Shown here piece by piece: positions 34,154-42,895 of a stretch of DNA of 64,000 bases. Both the position numbers and the translations under genes were made by a program. This DNA comes from Brevibacillus composti (GTDB lineage Bacteria > Bacillota > Bacilli > Brevibacillales > Brevibacillaceae), in contig NZ_CP066308.1 of the NCBI RefSeq assembly GCF_016406105.1, positions 1,833,501-1,897,500 on the forward strand, read 5' to 3'. Within the stretch, counting starts at the first letter, position 1. Each line of letters opens with the position of its first letter. The notes beneath the pieces are model-generated. The model did not search any database. It was not told the origin of the DNA and saw only the letters and a program-made list of their open reading frames with translations.

Positions 34154-34200
34154 AAGGGGGCAGGGGGGAAAGGAGATCGACCTTCTCTCCGCCCCTTCAA
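34154..34200 (+). promoter_or_regulatory. Long imperfect intercistronic hairpin between tctC and tctB
   Basis: AAGGGG near 34154 can pair with CCCCTT near 34192, with further pairing of GGGGAAAGGAG and CTTCTCTCC inside. No long T run follows. Such structures often lower expression of membrane subunits relative to the binding protein; inferred. Confidence 0.45.
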
Positions 34201-34218
34201 GGCTTAGGGGGGAGAGGT

Positions 34219-34677
34219 ATGAATAAACAGTTTGATCGGTATAGCAGTCTCTTTTTTGCCATTCTCGGCCTTGGATTTGTTTATGAAAGTCAATTCATCT
34301 CCAAAAGCTCGTATGGAAGCAATGTCGGACCGGATATATTTCCGCTCGGCTTGGGACTGGTTCTATGCATTCTCAGCCTGCGTCTCTTCTATGAGACCTT
34401 TGGCTACAAACAGGAAAAGAAAGCGGGCACATCCTTTGATGTAAAGCGGTTCTCAGGAATTCTTGCCGTGTTTGTCCTCTACGCTCTCACGCTCGAGGCG
34501 CTGGGCTATGTGATCAGTACTTTTCTCTTTCTGTTCATCGCGTTTCAGTTGATGGAGAGAGGAAATCTGGGCAAGACAGCGATGGTGGCGGGCATTTTTT
34601 CCGGCGGCGTTTACTATGTCTTCGTCAACGTCCTGGAAGGTTCTTTACCCGGCTTTCCTGAGTGGTTGATAGGGTAG
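34219..34677 (+). CDS. tctB: Tripartite tricarboxylate transporter small membrane subunit TctB
   Basis: TctB is the four-helix small subunit. The 152-residue protein has hydrophobic helices at about residues 10-26, 39-55, 78-98 and 100-145 (the last region includes a break). The family motif GPDIFPLGLGLVL is at about 38-50. The ATG at 34219 follows GGGGAGAGG; the longer frame from 34120 begins inside tctC and is rejected. It lies 15 bases upstream of tctA. Confidence 0.88.
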   Translation: MNKQFDRYSSLFFAILGLGFVYESQFISKSSYGSNVGPDIFPLGLGLVLCILSLRLFYETFGYKQEKKAGTSFDVKRFSGILAVFVLYALTLEALGYVISTFLFLFIAFQLMERGNLGKTAMVAGIFSGGVYYVFVNVLEGSLPGFPEWLIG

Positions 34678-34692
34678 GAGGGGAGAGGAATC

Positions 34693-36216
34693 ATGGGTAC
34701 ACTACACTTTCTCGCGGACGGCTTCTCGATCGCTCTCCAGTGGCATAATCTCGTGTTTGCGTTTTTGGGCGTGCTGATCGGCACAGCCGTCGGCGTCCTG
34801 CCCGGCATCGGACCGATCAGCGGGGTGGCGCTGCTGATTCCGGTGACGGCCACGTTGACCAGCGGGCTGGGACCGGAAGCCGCAGCGACCAGCGCGATCA
34901 TTTTGCTGGCCGGGGTGTACTACGGAGCGATGTACGGAGGCTCCACGACATCCATTTTATTGAATACGCCCGGCGAGTCCTCCTCAGTGGTGACGACGCT
35001 GGATGGCTATCAGATGGCTCGGCAGGGCAGGGCGGGAGCTGCGCTCTCGATTGCCGCGATCGGCTCTTTTATCGCAGGTATCGTCGCCCTGATCGCGCTC
35101 GTCTTTCTGGCGGAGCCCCTGTCCAAGCTGGCGCTGCAATTTGGCCCGGCGGAATACTTCTCGCTGATGATCCTCGGGCTGTGTGCAGTCAGCGGACTGG
35201 CAGGCAAATCGATGACCAAATCACTGATCATGACCGTGCTGGGGCTGCTTCTGGCGACGATTGGCATGGATACGGTATCGGGCGTGGCGCGGTTCACGTA
35301 CAACATCCCGATCCTCTACGGCGGACTGGAGTTTCTCACGCTGGCCGTCGGTTTGTTTGCCTTGAGCGAAGTCTTCAAGAATATACTGGAGCCGAATCAG
35401 GACGGCGAACTGGCCAAAATCGAGAGAATCCTGCCGACCAAAAAGGATTTGAAAGACAGCGCCGCGCCGATCGCCCGAGGGTCGATTCTCGGCTTTTTCA
35501 TCGGGATCCTGCCTGGTGCGGGCGCGATTGTCGCTTCCTTCTTTTCGTACATCCTGGAAAAGAAGATCAGCAAGAATCCGGAGAAATTCGGCACAGGCGC
35601 GATTGAAGGAGTGGCGGCTCCGGAGTCGGCCAACAACGCCGCATCCGGCGGGGCGATGATCCCGCTGCTGACGCTGGGCATTCCCAGTACCGGCACGACC
35701 GCTGTTCTCATGGGCGCTTTTATCATGTACAATGTGCAGCCGGGCCCGATGCTGTTTACCGAGCATCCGCAGATCGCCTGGGGCGTGATTGCCAGCATGT
35801 TTGTCGGAAACATGATGCTGCTGATTCTCAACCTGCCCTTGGTCCGCATTTTTGTCAAGATCATCGAAACCCCGAGAAAATTCCTGCTTCCGATGATCCT
35901 GGCCATTTCCGTCTTCGGCGTATACGCTGTCCAGGCCACCACCTTTGATTTAATCCTGCTGATCGCCTGCGGTATCGCCGGCTACTTTCTGGCAAAGAAT
36001 GACTTTCCGCTGGCGCCGATCGTCTTGGGGCTCGTTCTCGGTCCGATGATCGAAAACAATTTGCGCAGGGCGCTGACGGCCTCCAACGGCGATTACCTGG
36101 TTTTTTTGCAAAAGCCGATCTCCCTTTTGTTCCTCAGCCTCGCCTTGCTGTGGATCATCGTTCCACTGCTGCTGAAGCTGCGGGGAAAAAATGTCCTGGT
36201 GAACGACGAGTCCTGA
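34693..36216 (+). CDS. tctA: Tripartite tricarboxylate transporter large membrane subunit TctA
   Basis: TctA is the large channel-forming permease, here 507 residues with about 11-12 transmembrane helices. It shows the duplicated motif of the family: GVLPGIGPISGVALLIPVT (about 36-54) and GILPGAGAIVASFFSYI in the second half. YGGSTTSILLNTPGE and ALLTLGIPSTGTTA-like segments (here PLLTLGIPSTGTT) complete it. GGAGGGGAGAGG precedes the ATG. A strong terminator lies after the stop. Confidence 0.94.
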   Translation: MGTLHFLADGFSIALQWHNLVFAFLGVLIGTAVGVLPGIGPISGVALLIPVTATLTSGLGPEAAATSAIILLAGVYYGAMYGGSTTSILLNTPGESSSVVTTLDGYQMARQGRAGAALSIAAIGSFIAGIVALIALVFLAEPLSKLALQFGPAEYFSLMILGLCAVSGLAGKSMTKSLIMTVLGLLLATIGMDTVSGVARFTYNIPILYGGLEFLTLAVGLFALSEVFKNILEPNQDGELAKIERILPTKKDLKDSAAPIARGSILGFFIGILPGAGAIVASFFSYILEKKISKNPEKFGTGAIEGVAAPESANNAASGGAMIPLLTLGIPSTGTTAVLMGAFIMYNVQPGPMLFTEHPQIAWGVIASMFVGNMMLLILNLPLVRIFVKIIETPRKFLLPMILAISVFGVYAVQATTFDLILLIACGIAGYFLAKNDFPLAPIVLGLVLGPMIENNLRRALTASNGDYLVFLQKPISLLFLSLALLWIIVPLLLKLRGKNVLVNDES

Positions 36217-36255
36217 CGAGAAGGGGAGAAATGCCCCTTTGATCAGATAAAAAGC

Positions 36256-36287
36256 AACCCCCACTGCATGATCGCAGTGGGGGTTTT
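36256..36287. terminator. Bidirectional terminator between tctA and ktrB
   Basis: AACCCCCACTGC (36256-36267) and GCAGTGGGGGTT (36274-36285) form a perfect 12-bp stem with a six-base loop. It lies between two convergent genes and likely serves both. Confidence 0.88.
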
Positions 36288-36295
36288 CGCGGTCG

Positions 36296-37654
36296 CTATT
36301 GGCCGATGATGATCCGTTCTTTTGGATAGTGATAGGAAACCGCATAGTCGTCTTTTTTCAAGAAGAGCAGCAGGTTGATAATCCCGATCCGTCCGATCAC
36401 CATCATGAGAATCAGGATCAATTTGCCCGCGCTGCTGAGCTCAGGGGTGATGCCCATGGACAAACCCGTCGTACCAAAGGCGGAACAGACCTCAAACAGG
36501 ACCGGGGCGAGCGGCAACCCCTCGATCCACATCAGCGAGATGACTGCCGTCAGCACCAGCACGATGGCGACGAAAAAGACGATAAACGAGCGCATGATAT
36601 CTTCGTCGACCAGCTCTCTGCCGAATACTTTTACATCTTTTCGGCCCCGCATGTAAGAGGCGACGGTGACGACTAGAACAAAAAGAGTCGTCGTCCGAAT
36701 CCCGCCCCCTACACTGCTGGGAGAGGCGCCGATAAACATCAGGATGGAGAGAACCATCACCGTCGGCGTGGTCAGGATGCTGCTGTCCATCGTCGACAGC
36801 CCGGCGCTGCGCGTGGTCACTGATTGAAACAGGGAGTAGAAGAGCGATTCATGCCAGCTCTTGCCTTGGAGAAAAGCCTCTCTTTCAAACAGGAAAAAAA
36901 GCAGTGTCCCCAGCACAATCAGCAGAAAAAAGGTAATTGTTGTAATTTTTGTGAATAGGGAAAAGGTGAATCTTCGCCCCACTCGGCGATGAGCCAGCCA
37001 ATTCCGCAGCTCGATCAGGACAGGGAAGCCCACAGCACCGCAAAGAATTAATCCCATGATGATCGTCTGCAGGATGTAATCATGGGAAAAATCATGCAAG
37101 GAGTTGCCGTAGATGTCAAAGCCGGCATTGGTAAACGCGCTGACTGCGGCAAAAAAGCCGTAATAAAACGCTTCATACCAGTTCTGGTGATAACCGGCGA
37201 TGAGAAAATAACTCCCCAGCAGGATCGTTCCTGCCACTTCAATCACGACAGCGAGGACGAGGATGTTTCGCATCAGTTCCACCAACCCCGCCAGAGTCGG
37301 CCGGTTGTGGTCGGTCGCGATCCACTTGCGATACTCCAGTCCGATCCGCTGCCCGAGCATCATCCAGAAAAATGTGCCCAGCGTCATGATGCCGATCCCG
37401 CCGATTTGAAAGAGCAGCGCGAGCAGGATCACCCCCCGTTGGTTAAACACCTCGTGGATGGTAACCACATTCAGACCCGTTACGCTGATCGCGCTGGCCG
37501 CGGTAAACAGCGCATCGATAAAGGAAAGATGGACGCCAGGAAGCTGGAAAAAAGGCAGCCAGAGCAAAAAGGAAGCGATCAGTACACTGGCCACATACAA
37601 GAAAACAATGATTTGAACGGAACTAAACTTTCTTTTGTTAAAGGTGAGCGTCAA
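36296..37654 (-). CDS. ktrB: KtrB/TrkH-type potassium uptake channel subunit
   Basis: This membrane protein conducts K+ (with Na+ in Ktr systems) and normally works with a cytoplasmic KtrA gating ring. The 452-residue protein has four M1-P-M2 repeats, each with a filter glycine: AISVTGLNVV, AFTNAGFDIY, VTTRSAGLST and FGTTGLSMGIT. The minus-strand TTG at 37654 is chosen because a perfect AGGAGG lies nine bases upstream; the longer frame would place that site inside codons 3-4. No ktrA is next to it, as with the orphan KtrD of B. subtilis. Confidence 0.88.
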   Translation of the reverse strand: MTLTFNKRKFSSVQIIVFLYVASVLIASFLLWLPFFQLPGVHLSFIDALFTAASAISVTGLNVVTIHEVFNQRGVILLALLFQIGGIGIMTLGTFFWMMLGQRIGLEYRKWIATDHNRPTLAGLVELMRNILVLAVVIEVAGTILLGSYFLIAGYHQNWYEAFYYGFFAAVSAFTNAGFDIYGNSLHDFSHDYILQTIIMGLILCGAVGFPVLIELRNWLAHRRVGRRFTFSLFTKITTITFFLLIVLGTLLFFLFEREAFLQGKSWHESLFYSLFQSVTTRSAGLSTMDSSILTTPTVMVLSILMFIGASPSSVGGGIRTTTLFVLVVTVASYMRGRKDVKVFGRELVDEDIMRSFIVFFVAIVLVLTAVISLMWIEGLPLAPVLFEVCSAFGTTGLSMGITPELSSAGKLILILMMVIGRIGIINLLLFLKKDDYAVSYHYPKERIIIGQ

Positions 37655-37675
37655 AAAAAACGGCCTCCTGATCAA

Positions 37676-37857
37676 GTTTCATACCGGTTATCATACCGAA
37701 ATCTAGGGCAACTTGCAAAGAAAGTCTTTCACCGCTCGCTCCAATGACAAGCAGGCTGGCCGGAGAAAAAGCAAATCGATGCTTATTCTCTACAGCCAGC
37801 CTCGGAGCGGACAGGCGGATTTACTTCCCGGCCGCAATCCGTGCACCGGTAATGTCC
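37676..37857. other. Non-coding spacer upstream of ktrB
   Basis: No gene with a ribosome binding site is visible here. The spacer runs from the ktrB start to the short-repeat tract that begins at about 37858 and presumably holds the ktrB promoter, which I could not identify. Confidence 0.35.
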
Positions 37858-37990
37858 GCGCATCAGCAAAGAGCAGCGTCCAGCACGCCAGCGCATCGGC
37901 AATACCAGTGCGTCGGCAATACCATCTCATCAGCACATCAGTTGCTTGCAGATTGCCTCTAGCACATCAGCCACTAGCACATCAGGGGCG
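37858..37990. repeat. Degenerate 15-17 bp repeat tract
   Basis: Units resembling CGCATCAGCAATACCAG recur about every 15-18 bases. CATCGGCAATACCA and CGTCGGCAATACCA start at 37894 and 37911. AGCACATCAG occurs at 37932, 37961 and 37976. The end of the tract includes the stop codon of the small minus-strand gene at 37982-38152. Confidence 0.6.
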
Positions 37991-38152
37991 CAGCCATTCG
38001 TCCCCGGCGTCCGACTCAGGCGGCTGATGTTCCTCGAGGATCTGACGGATCTCCCCCGTGTCTCCTTTGGCGTTAATCCATTCGACCAGTTGCTGCAGTC
38101 CTGCTACTTCTTCCTCTTCTGAGCCGGGTTCTGCAGGAAGCGGTTCTTTCAT
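37982..38152 (-). CDS. Small acidic protein, unknown (56 residues)
   Basis: The minus strand encodes a 56-residue acidic protein starting MKEPLPAEPGSEEEEVAG, with a helical centre (LQQLVEWINAKGD, IRQILEEH) and the C-terminal DEWLRP. A strong GGAGGTG lies six bases before the ATG at 38152. The stop codon is in the repeat tract that follows. No family is recognised. The gene faces away from another tiny gene (38283-38405) across a perfect palindrome. Strong translation signals support it despite its size. Confidence 0.65.
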   Translation of the reverse strand: MKEPLPAEPGSEEEEVAGLQQLVEWINAKGDTGEIRQILEEHQPPESDAGDEWLRP

Positions 38153-38168
38153 CGGAGCACCTCCGCAT

Positions 38169-38180
38169 GTAATCGATTAC
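38169..38180. promoter_or_regulatory. Perfect 12-bp palindrome GTAATCGATTAC
   Basis: The palindrome lies in the gap between two divergent small genes, a usual place for an operator. A second short dyad, TCCGGCAAACCGGA, lies at about 38246-38260. Binding proteins are unknown. Confidence 0.45.
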
Positions 38181-38282
38181 CTGTTAGCATGCGCCGCCCA
38201 AGTGAAAAATATCATCGCTGCCACAGGTGCATACTGAAAAGTAATCCGGCAAACCGGAAAAATCACGCGCAGGAGGAAATCC

Positions 38283-38405
38283 ATGTCCAAAAATAAAAAT
38301 GTCGATCTTCACAAACAGAGCAGTAAGGGGAAACCGGCAGAGGTGCAGCCGCAAACCGGCCAAGCCGATCGTGCGGACAGACAAAACAAACCCACCCAGG
38401 CCTGA
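38283..38405 (+). CDS. Small basic hydrophilic protein (40 residues), possibly spore-related
   Basis: The 40-residue product begins MSKNKNVDLHKQSSKGKP and is entirely hydrophilic, rich in Lys, Gln and Asn, with no hydrophobic core. AGGAGG lies six bases before the ATG. Its style (short, disordered, Lys-Asn start, DLHK, KGK) recalls minor small acid-soluble spore proteins such as SspP, but this is a weak resemblance judged by eye. The gene is divergent from the small acidic gene. Confidence 0.55.
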   Translation: MSKNKNVDLHKQSSKGKPAEVQPQTGQADRADRQNKPTQA

Positions 38406-38507
38406 ACCAATTTGCCCGCGCTCTGGGTTTTTTGAAACCAAGGTGGACCTCATCCGTATTTCCTACATAAGACATTACATTGCAAGCAAACCAGGGAGGG
38501 CATCAGG

Positions 38508-38822
38508 ATGATCGTAACCACAACCAGTACGTTGCAGGGAAAAGAAGTAGAGGAGTATCTCGACATCGTTAGCGGCGAAGTTATTTTAGGCGCCAATGTC
38601 GTTCGAGACTTTTTGGCCGGCATCACCGACATTATCGGGGGGCGCAGCGGCGCGTATGAAAACAAGCTCGCGGAGGGCAGGGAAATGGCCTTGCGCGAAA
38701 TGAAGGAAAAGGCGCGAGCGCTGGGGGCCAACGCCGTCATCGGGGTCGACCTTGATTTTGAGACCCTGCGCGAGGGCATGATGATGGTCATTGCCACAGG
38801 GACGGCCGTCCGCGTAAAATAA
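38508..38822 (+). CDS. YbjQ family protein (UPF0145)
   Basis: This 104-residue protein shows the YbjQ family pattern: [20 protein letters not shown], then [11 protein letters not shown], and the C-terminal [17 protein letters not shown] followed by an ATGTAV strand. Family members form oligomeric beta-alpha rings and are listed as possible heavy-metal-binding proteins, with no settled function. AGGGAGGG lies upstream of the ATG. A good terminator follows. Confidence 0.88.
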   Translation: MIVTTTSTLQGKEVEEYLDIVSGEVILGANVVRDFLAGITDIIGGRSGAYENKLAEGREMALREMKEKARALGANAVIGVDLDFETLREGMMMVIATGTAVRVK

Positions 38823-38904
38823 GACATTTTTATTGGACGCCGGCAGGGGCAACTGCGGCGAAAACAGCAGCTTTTCGCCATAGCCCGCCGTGCATGCAGC
38901 GAGG

Positions 38905-38938
38905 GAACCGGACATTGGTTTGTGTCCGGTTTCTTTTT
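38905..38938 (+). terminator. Intrinsic terminator after the ybjQ-like gene
   Basis: GAACCGGACA pairs with TGTCCGGTTTC around a short loop, followed by six T. It lies about 80 bases after the stop codon. Confidence 0.8.
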
Positions 38939-39014
38939 TATCCTTTACTCCGTATAGCGAATAGGTCTATGCTATAAAATAGAAGGAATATTTGGACAGT
39001 TGGGGAGGACGAAA

Positions 39015-39338
39015 ATGACCGTATCACGCATGATCGCAGAACTAGCGGAAAAAATAAATGCCAATCCCGCTGGTTTGGATGGACTTTCTGCCGTGTTCCA
39101 TTTTCATTTGAAGGAGAGCGGTCTCTACCAAATCAGTTTTGCCGGGGATTCCGTATCTGTAGCCGAAGGCGGCCCCGATCAAGCGGCCTGCTCCTTGGAG
39201 ATGTCCGATTCCAGCTTCATCAAGCTGGTGACAGGCGAGCTGAATCCGACCACGGCTTTTATGATGGGAAAGATCAAGGCCAAGGGAAATCTGGGACTCG
39301 CGCTAAAATTGCATGCCGTCCTGCAGAACTATCGGTAG
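39015..39338 (+). CDS. SCP2 sterol-binding-domain protein
   Basis: This 107-residue protein is almost entirely an SCP2-like lipid-binding fold: a helix, the beta sheet with GLYQISFAGDSVSV, then CSLEMSDSSFIKLVTGELNP, and the signature FMMGKIKAKGNLGLALKL. Bacterial members are thought to bind lipids or acyl-CoA, but their roles are poorly known. The ATG at 39015 follows GGGGAGGA; the in-frame TTG at 39000 lies before that site. It stands alone with terminators on both sides. Confidence 0.88.
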   Translation: MTVSRMIAELAEKINANPAGLDGLSAVFHFHLKESGLYQISFAGDSVSVAEGGPDQAACSLEMSDSSFIKLVTGELNPTTAFMMGKIKAKGNLGLALKLHAVLQNYR

Positions 39339-39477
39339 TTTTTATAAAAGACATGAGATGTCCGAAGAAATGCTGGTTCAGGCGGACATTTCCTGGTTTG
39401 ACAGAATAGGACTGGTCAATGGCTAAACCGTTCGATAGAATAAGTCAAATGAACCAGTCGCAAAAATGAGGAGAACT

Positions 39478-40371
39478 ATGCACGATTTCTGTACATTTTC
39501 GGCGAACGTGAAACATATTGACGAACAATCGGTTCACTTTGATTTGTACCACCAGACCAAAAAGACTCCGCTCGTTCGCGAGCCGCTGAAGCCCGAAGTC
39601 ACCCTGTCCCGTCATTACTTCGACTATCTGATCCGCAGCGGGGTTTTGGAAGTGGAGGCCGGTGGAGACTATACGCCTGGCGAATCGGTTTCGGCTTCTG
39701 TCGGGATGAATATCCGCTCCTTGGGAAGCAATGTGCTGTTTGATATGTGCTTCTCGCCACAGACCTACAAATTATGGCAAAACACCGATGAGGAGATCAC
39801 GGATCTCTCGCTGCCGGCGGATCTTTTCGAAGAGTATGTATACCGCCTGGGAGCGATCAGCCGGTTTCGTTACTTGGGACGAGTAGATGACCCGGCCATG
39901 GCCATCGAGCTGGGAGAGAGCGATCGGATTGAGTTTAAGCAGGACTTTCTCCTCTCCAAGAGCGGCATGATCAAAACGATTGTGGCCTTCGCCAATTCCA
40001 ACAACGGGAATCTCTTTTTGGGCATCTCGGACGAAGGTGAAGTTGTGGGAATCGATCATGAGCTGGAACAGTACGGAGATCCGGACAAATACGTGCTCGC
40101 GATCACCCAATACATACAGGACAAAACGGTGCCAATCTTGAGCCCTTTTCCCAAAATCAGCCTGCAAAAAGTACAGGATAAATACGTCGTCGCCATCTTC
40201 GTTGAAATGGGATCGGAGCTTATTTGCGGATTGGACAAAAACAATGAAAAATATGTAGCTATCCGAACGAACAACCGCTCGGTCGTAGTCAAAGATCCGC
40301 ATCAAATCAGTGAAATCTACGTGAAGCGCAAGCTGGGCAGCGAAATCAGCCGTCGATTGGGGCTTCTGTGA
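39478..40371 (+). CDS. Schlafen AlbA_2-domain protein
   Basis: The 297-residue protein has an N-terminal region (about 1-140) of unknown fold and a C-terminal AlbA_2 (Schlafen-like) domain from about residue 145. The signature is ESDRIEFKQDF, then IVAFANSNNGNLFLGISDEG. Family members bind nucleic acid or act as putative nucleases or regulators. The ATG at 39478 follows AGGAG; the ATG at 39466 precedes that site. The next gene, a lipoprotein, starts about 40 bases later. The specific function is unknown. Confidence 0.8.
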   Translation: MHDFCTFSANVKHIDEQSVHFDLYHQTKKTPLVREPLKPEVTLSRHYFDYLIRSGVLEVEAGGDYTPGESVSASVGMNIRSLGSNVLFDMCFSPQTYKLWQNTDEEITDLSLPADLFEEYVYRLGAISRFRYLGRVDDPAMAIELGESDRIEFKQDFLLSKSGMIKTIVAFANSNNGNLFLGISDEGEVVGIDHELEQYGDPDKYVLAITQYIQDKTVPILSPFPKISLQKVQDKYVVAIFVEMGSELICGLDKNNEKYVAIRTNNRSVVVKDPHQISEIYVKRKLGSEISRRLGLL

Positions 40372-40412
40372 AGGAATCATCAGGAAAGCGAACGCGATGG
40401 GGAGGTACCTGC

Positions 40413-41468
40413 ATGAAAGCGATACTGGGTAAGTATCTGTTTCCATTGTTAATGGCCAGTCTGATCTTGACTGGGTGTGCGGAAAATATTCAGGGACAAC
40501 CCGCTGACATGAAAAAGCGGATCGATGAAGAACTCGGAGCCATTGAGAGAATTACCGTCCTGTCTACCGACGGCGTGGAAGTCCCGCTGGAGCTGACCGC
40601 CTTTCTGAAAGAACTGCCGGAGCAGGGGAAAGACCTGCAAAAGTCAGATCAGCCGCTCGCGCAAGACGACATCAGATACACGCTGGTTCTCTACCGGGCC
40701 AAGCTGGCACCGCTGGTAGTTGAGATCGGCGAGCAGGCCAGCCAGTTCGGGGGAGATACCTACAGAGGCCAAGGCGCGGTCAGGTTTTACCAGTGGATTC
40801 ACCGCCTGGCAGGGGCGGGGCTGTTGTCCGGCTCCTATCGTTCCGTGGTGCTCTCCGCCGTCGATTTGAACCAGACGATCACCCTGGACAAAGAGCAGAC
40901 CGCTGTTTTCCAGGAGGCTTTTTTGGCTGCCGAACCGTTGATGGAAAAGAATTGGCAACAGTACCCGCTCTATCCCTATTACCAGATGCGCGTGGATACA
41001 GGTGAAAGGATGCTGGAGGCCACTTTGCTCACGCCGACCTTGATCGCCATTCCGTTCGGTCGGGAGACGCAGTACTACCGCGTGCCAGGAGCGCTCTTCT
41101 CGAACTTTACCCAGTGGATGCCGCCGCGAAAAATGACGGATCGTGCGTTTCAGCAGCTCTTTCAAGCGAGCGCCATCCGCCTGATTGGCACGGGAGACCA
41201 GCAGCAGGGAGCGATCGAACAAAAACCGACAGAAACGACGGTGGAGCAAGGCATGGCTCATCAGAGCGTCCGCCTCCTGCAAAACAGCATCGAGCTGGAT
41301 CAGGAGCCGAAAAATCCGGGGCAGGAAAAGTACCAGCTTTCTTTTGCGGTGGGAGAGGCCCTCCATACGGTATACTTGTACGACCGTCATTTTCGATACC
41401 AAGGCAAGTGGTTTGCGCAAGATCAGCTTGAAGAAAAAATTTTGCGCTTGCTCGGCACAAAAAAATAA
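40413..41468 (+). CDS. Lipoprotein of unknown function
   Basis: The 351-residue precursor begins with a basic-hydrophobic leader and the lipobox LTGC (Cys near residue 22), so it is lipidated and surface-held. The rest is soluble with mixed alpha/beta character. It contains segments such as RYTLVLYRAKLAPLVVEIG and YQLSFAVGEALHTVYLYDR, and no recognised domain. The ATG at 40413 follows GGGGAGG; the longer frame from 40368 lacks a site. It is probably co-transcribed with the AlbA_2 gene. Confidence 0.72.
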   Translation: MKAILGKYLFPLLMASLILTGCAENIQGQPADMKKRIDEELGAIERITVLSTDGVEVPLELTAFLKELPEQGKDLQKSDQPLAQDDIRYTLVLYRAKLAPLVVEIGEQASQFGGDTYRGQGAVRFYQWIHRLAGAGLLSGSYRSVVLSAVDLNQTITLDKEQTAVFQEAFLAAEPLMEKNWQQYPLYPYYQMRVDTGERMLEATLLTPTLIAIPFGRETQYYRVPGALFSNFTQWMPPRKMTDRAFQQLFQASAIRLIGTGDQQQGAIEQKPTETTVEQGMAHQSVRLLQNSIELDQEPKNPGQEKYQLSFAVGEALHTVYLYDRHFRYQGKWFAQDQLEEKILRLLGTKK

Positions 41469-41655
41469 GCTGGATTTTCATGTTCCACCCCTTTTATGGC
41501 CACGATAACAGTGAAGAAAACAATCATGACACTACCACTTTTGCGATTTTTGTCGTAGAATAGTCATGTTGCACTGATTGTGGCAGTTTTCTCATGCGCA
41601 AAAAAGGTTTGGGCGGGGGAACTGCTGATCTTTATCTGCCATAGGAGGATGGAGA

Positions 41656-42816
41656 ATGAACATTCATGAGTATCAAGGCAAACAGATACTTAAACAGTAT
41701 GGTGTGAAAGTTCCTGAGGGACGCGTTGCCTTCACTGTGGACGAAGCAGTGGAAGCGGCAAAAGAACTGGGCACCCAGGTCGTTGTCGTAAAAGCGCAAA
41801 TTCACGCAGGCGGCCGCGGTAAGGCTGGCGGTGTAAAAGTTGCGAAAAACCTCGACGAGGTACGTACATACGCCCAAGAGATCCTCGGAAAAGTTCTGGT
41901 GACCCACCAAACAGGCCCAGAAGGAAAAGAAGTAAAGCGCCTGCTGATTGAACAAGGCTGCGACATCAAGAAAGAATACTACGTGGGGCTTGTTGTAGAC
42001 CGTGCGACCGGCCGCGTCGTGATGATGGCATCCGAAGAAGGCGGTACCGAAATCGAAGAGGTAGCCGCACATTCTCCTGAGAAAATCATCAAAGAAGTAA
42101 TCGACCCGGTTACAGGTCTGACTGCTTTCCAAGCGCGCAAACTGGCTTATGCCATTAACATTCCGAATGAACTGGTGAACAAGGCTGTCAAATTCATGAT
42201 GGGCCTCTACCAGGCATTTGTGGACAAGGATTGCTCCATCGCTGAAATTAACCCGCTGGTCGTCACCGGAGACGGAGAAGTGATGGCACTGGATGCCAAG
42301 CTGAACTTCGACAGCAATGCGCTGTTCCGTCACCCTGACATTCAGGAACTCCGCGACCTGGACGAAGAAGATGAAAAGGAAATCGAAGCTTCCAAATTTG
42401 ACCTCTCCTACATCGCGCTGGATGGAAATATCGGCTGCATGGTAAACGGTGCGGGTCTGGCGATGGCGACCATGGACATCGTGAAATTCTACGGCGGCGA
42501 ACCGGCGAACTTCCTCGATGTTGGCGGCGGTGCGACCGAAGAGAAAGTAACGGAAGCCTTCAAAATTATCCTGAAAGACCCGAAAGTAAAGGGCATCTTC
42601 GTCAACATTTTTGGCGGCATCATGAAGTGCGACATCATCGCAAACGGCGTGGTGGGCGCTGCCAAACAAGTGAAGCTGGATCGTCCTCTGGTTGTTCGTC
42701 TGGAAGGTACCAACGTAGAATTGGGTAAAAAGATCCTGAACGAATCCGGTCTAAACATCGTCGCTGCCGAATCGATGGCAGATGGCGCTCAGAAGATCGT
42801 AGCGTTGGTAAAATAA
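41656..42816 (+). CDS. sucC: Succinyl-CoA synthetase beta subunit
   Basis: SucC binds ATP or GDP and CoA-succinate in the TCA cycle step from succinyl-CoA to succinate. The 386-residue protein begins [17 protein letters not shown], with the ATP-grasp domain containing [19 protein letters not shown]. The C-terminal CoA-ligase domain has [18 protein letters not shown] and [23 protein letters not shown] precedes the start. sucD follows after 79 bases. Codon use is strongly biased, in line with high expression. Confidence 0.97.
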   Translation: MNIHEYQGKQILKQYGVKVPEGRVAFTVDEAVEAAKELGTQVVVVKAQIHAGGRGKAGGVKVAKNLDEVRTYAQEILGKVLVTHQTGPEGKEVKRLLIEQGCDIKKEYYVGLVVDRATGRVVMMASEEGGTEIEEVAAHSPEKIIKEVIDPVTGLTAFQARKLAYAINIPNELVNKAVKFMMGLYQAFVDKDCSIAEINPLVVTGDGEVMALDAKLNFDSNALFRHPDIQELRDLDEEDEKEIEASKFDLSYIALDGNIGCMVNGAGLAMATMDIVKFYGGEPANFLDVGGGATEEKVTEAFKIILKDPKVKGIFVNIFGGIMKCDIIANGVVGAAKQVKLDRPLVVRLEGTNVELGKKILNESGLNIVAAESMADGAQKIVALVK

Positions 42817-42895
42817 CAAACGATTCCTGGCGTAAGGGTTCGAAGAGATTTTCGAGCGGTATCTAACGTGATGAAAAAGGTGGGAACTATACGCG

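Noticed and set aside
37082-37747. Plus-strand 221-codon frame opposite ktrB
   Set aside because: Antisense shadow of a membrane-protein gene; its His/Asp/Gln-rich content is the expected complement of hydrophobic codons.
37858-37990. CRISPR-like array
   Set aside because: Units are too short, irregularly spaced and degenerate, with no unique spacers and no cas genes nearby.
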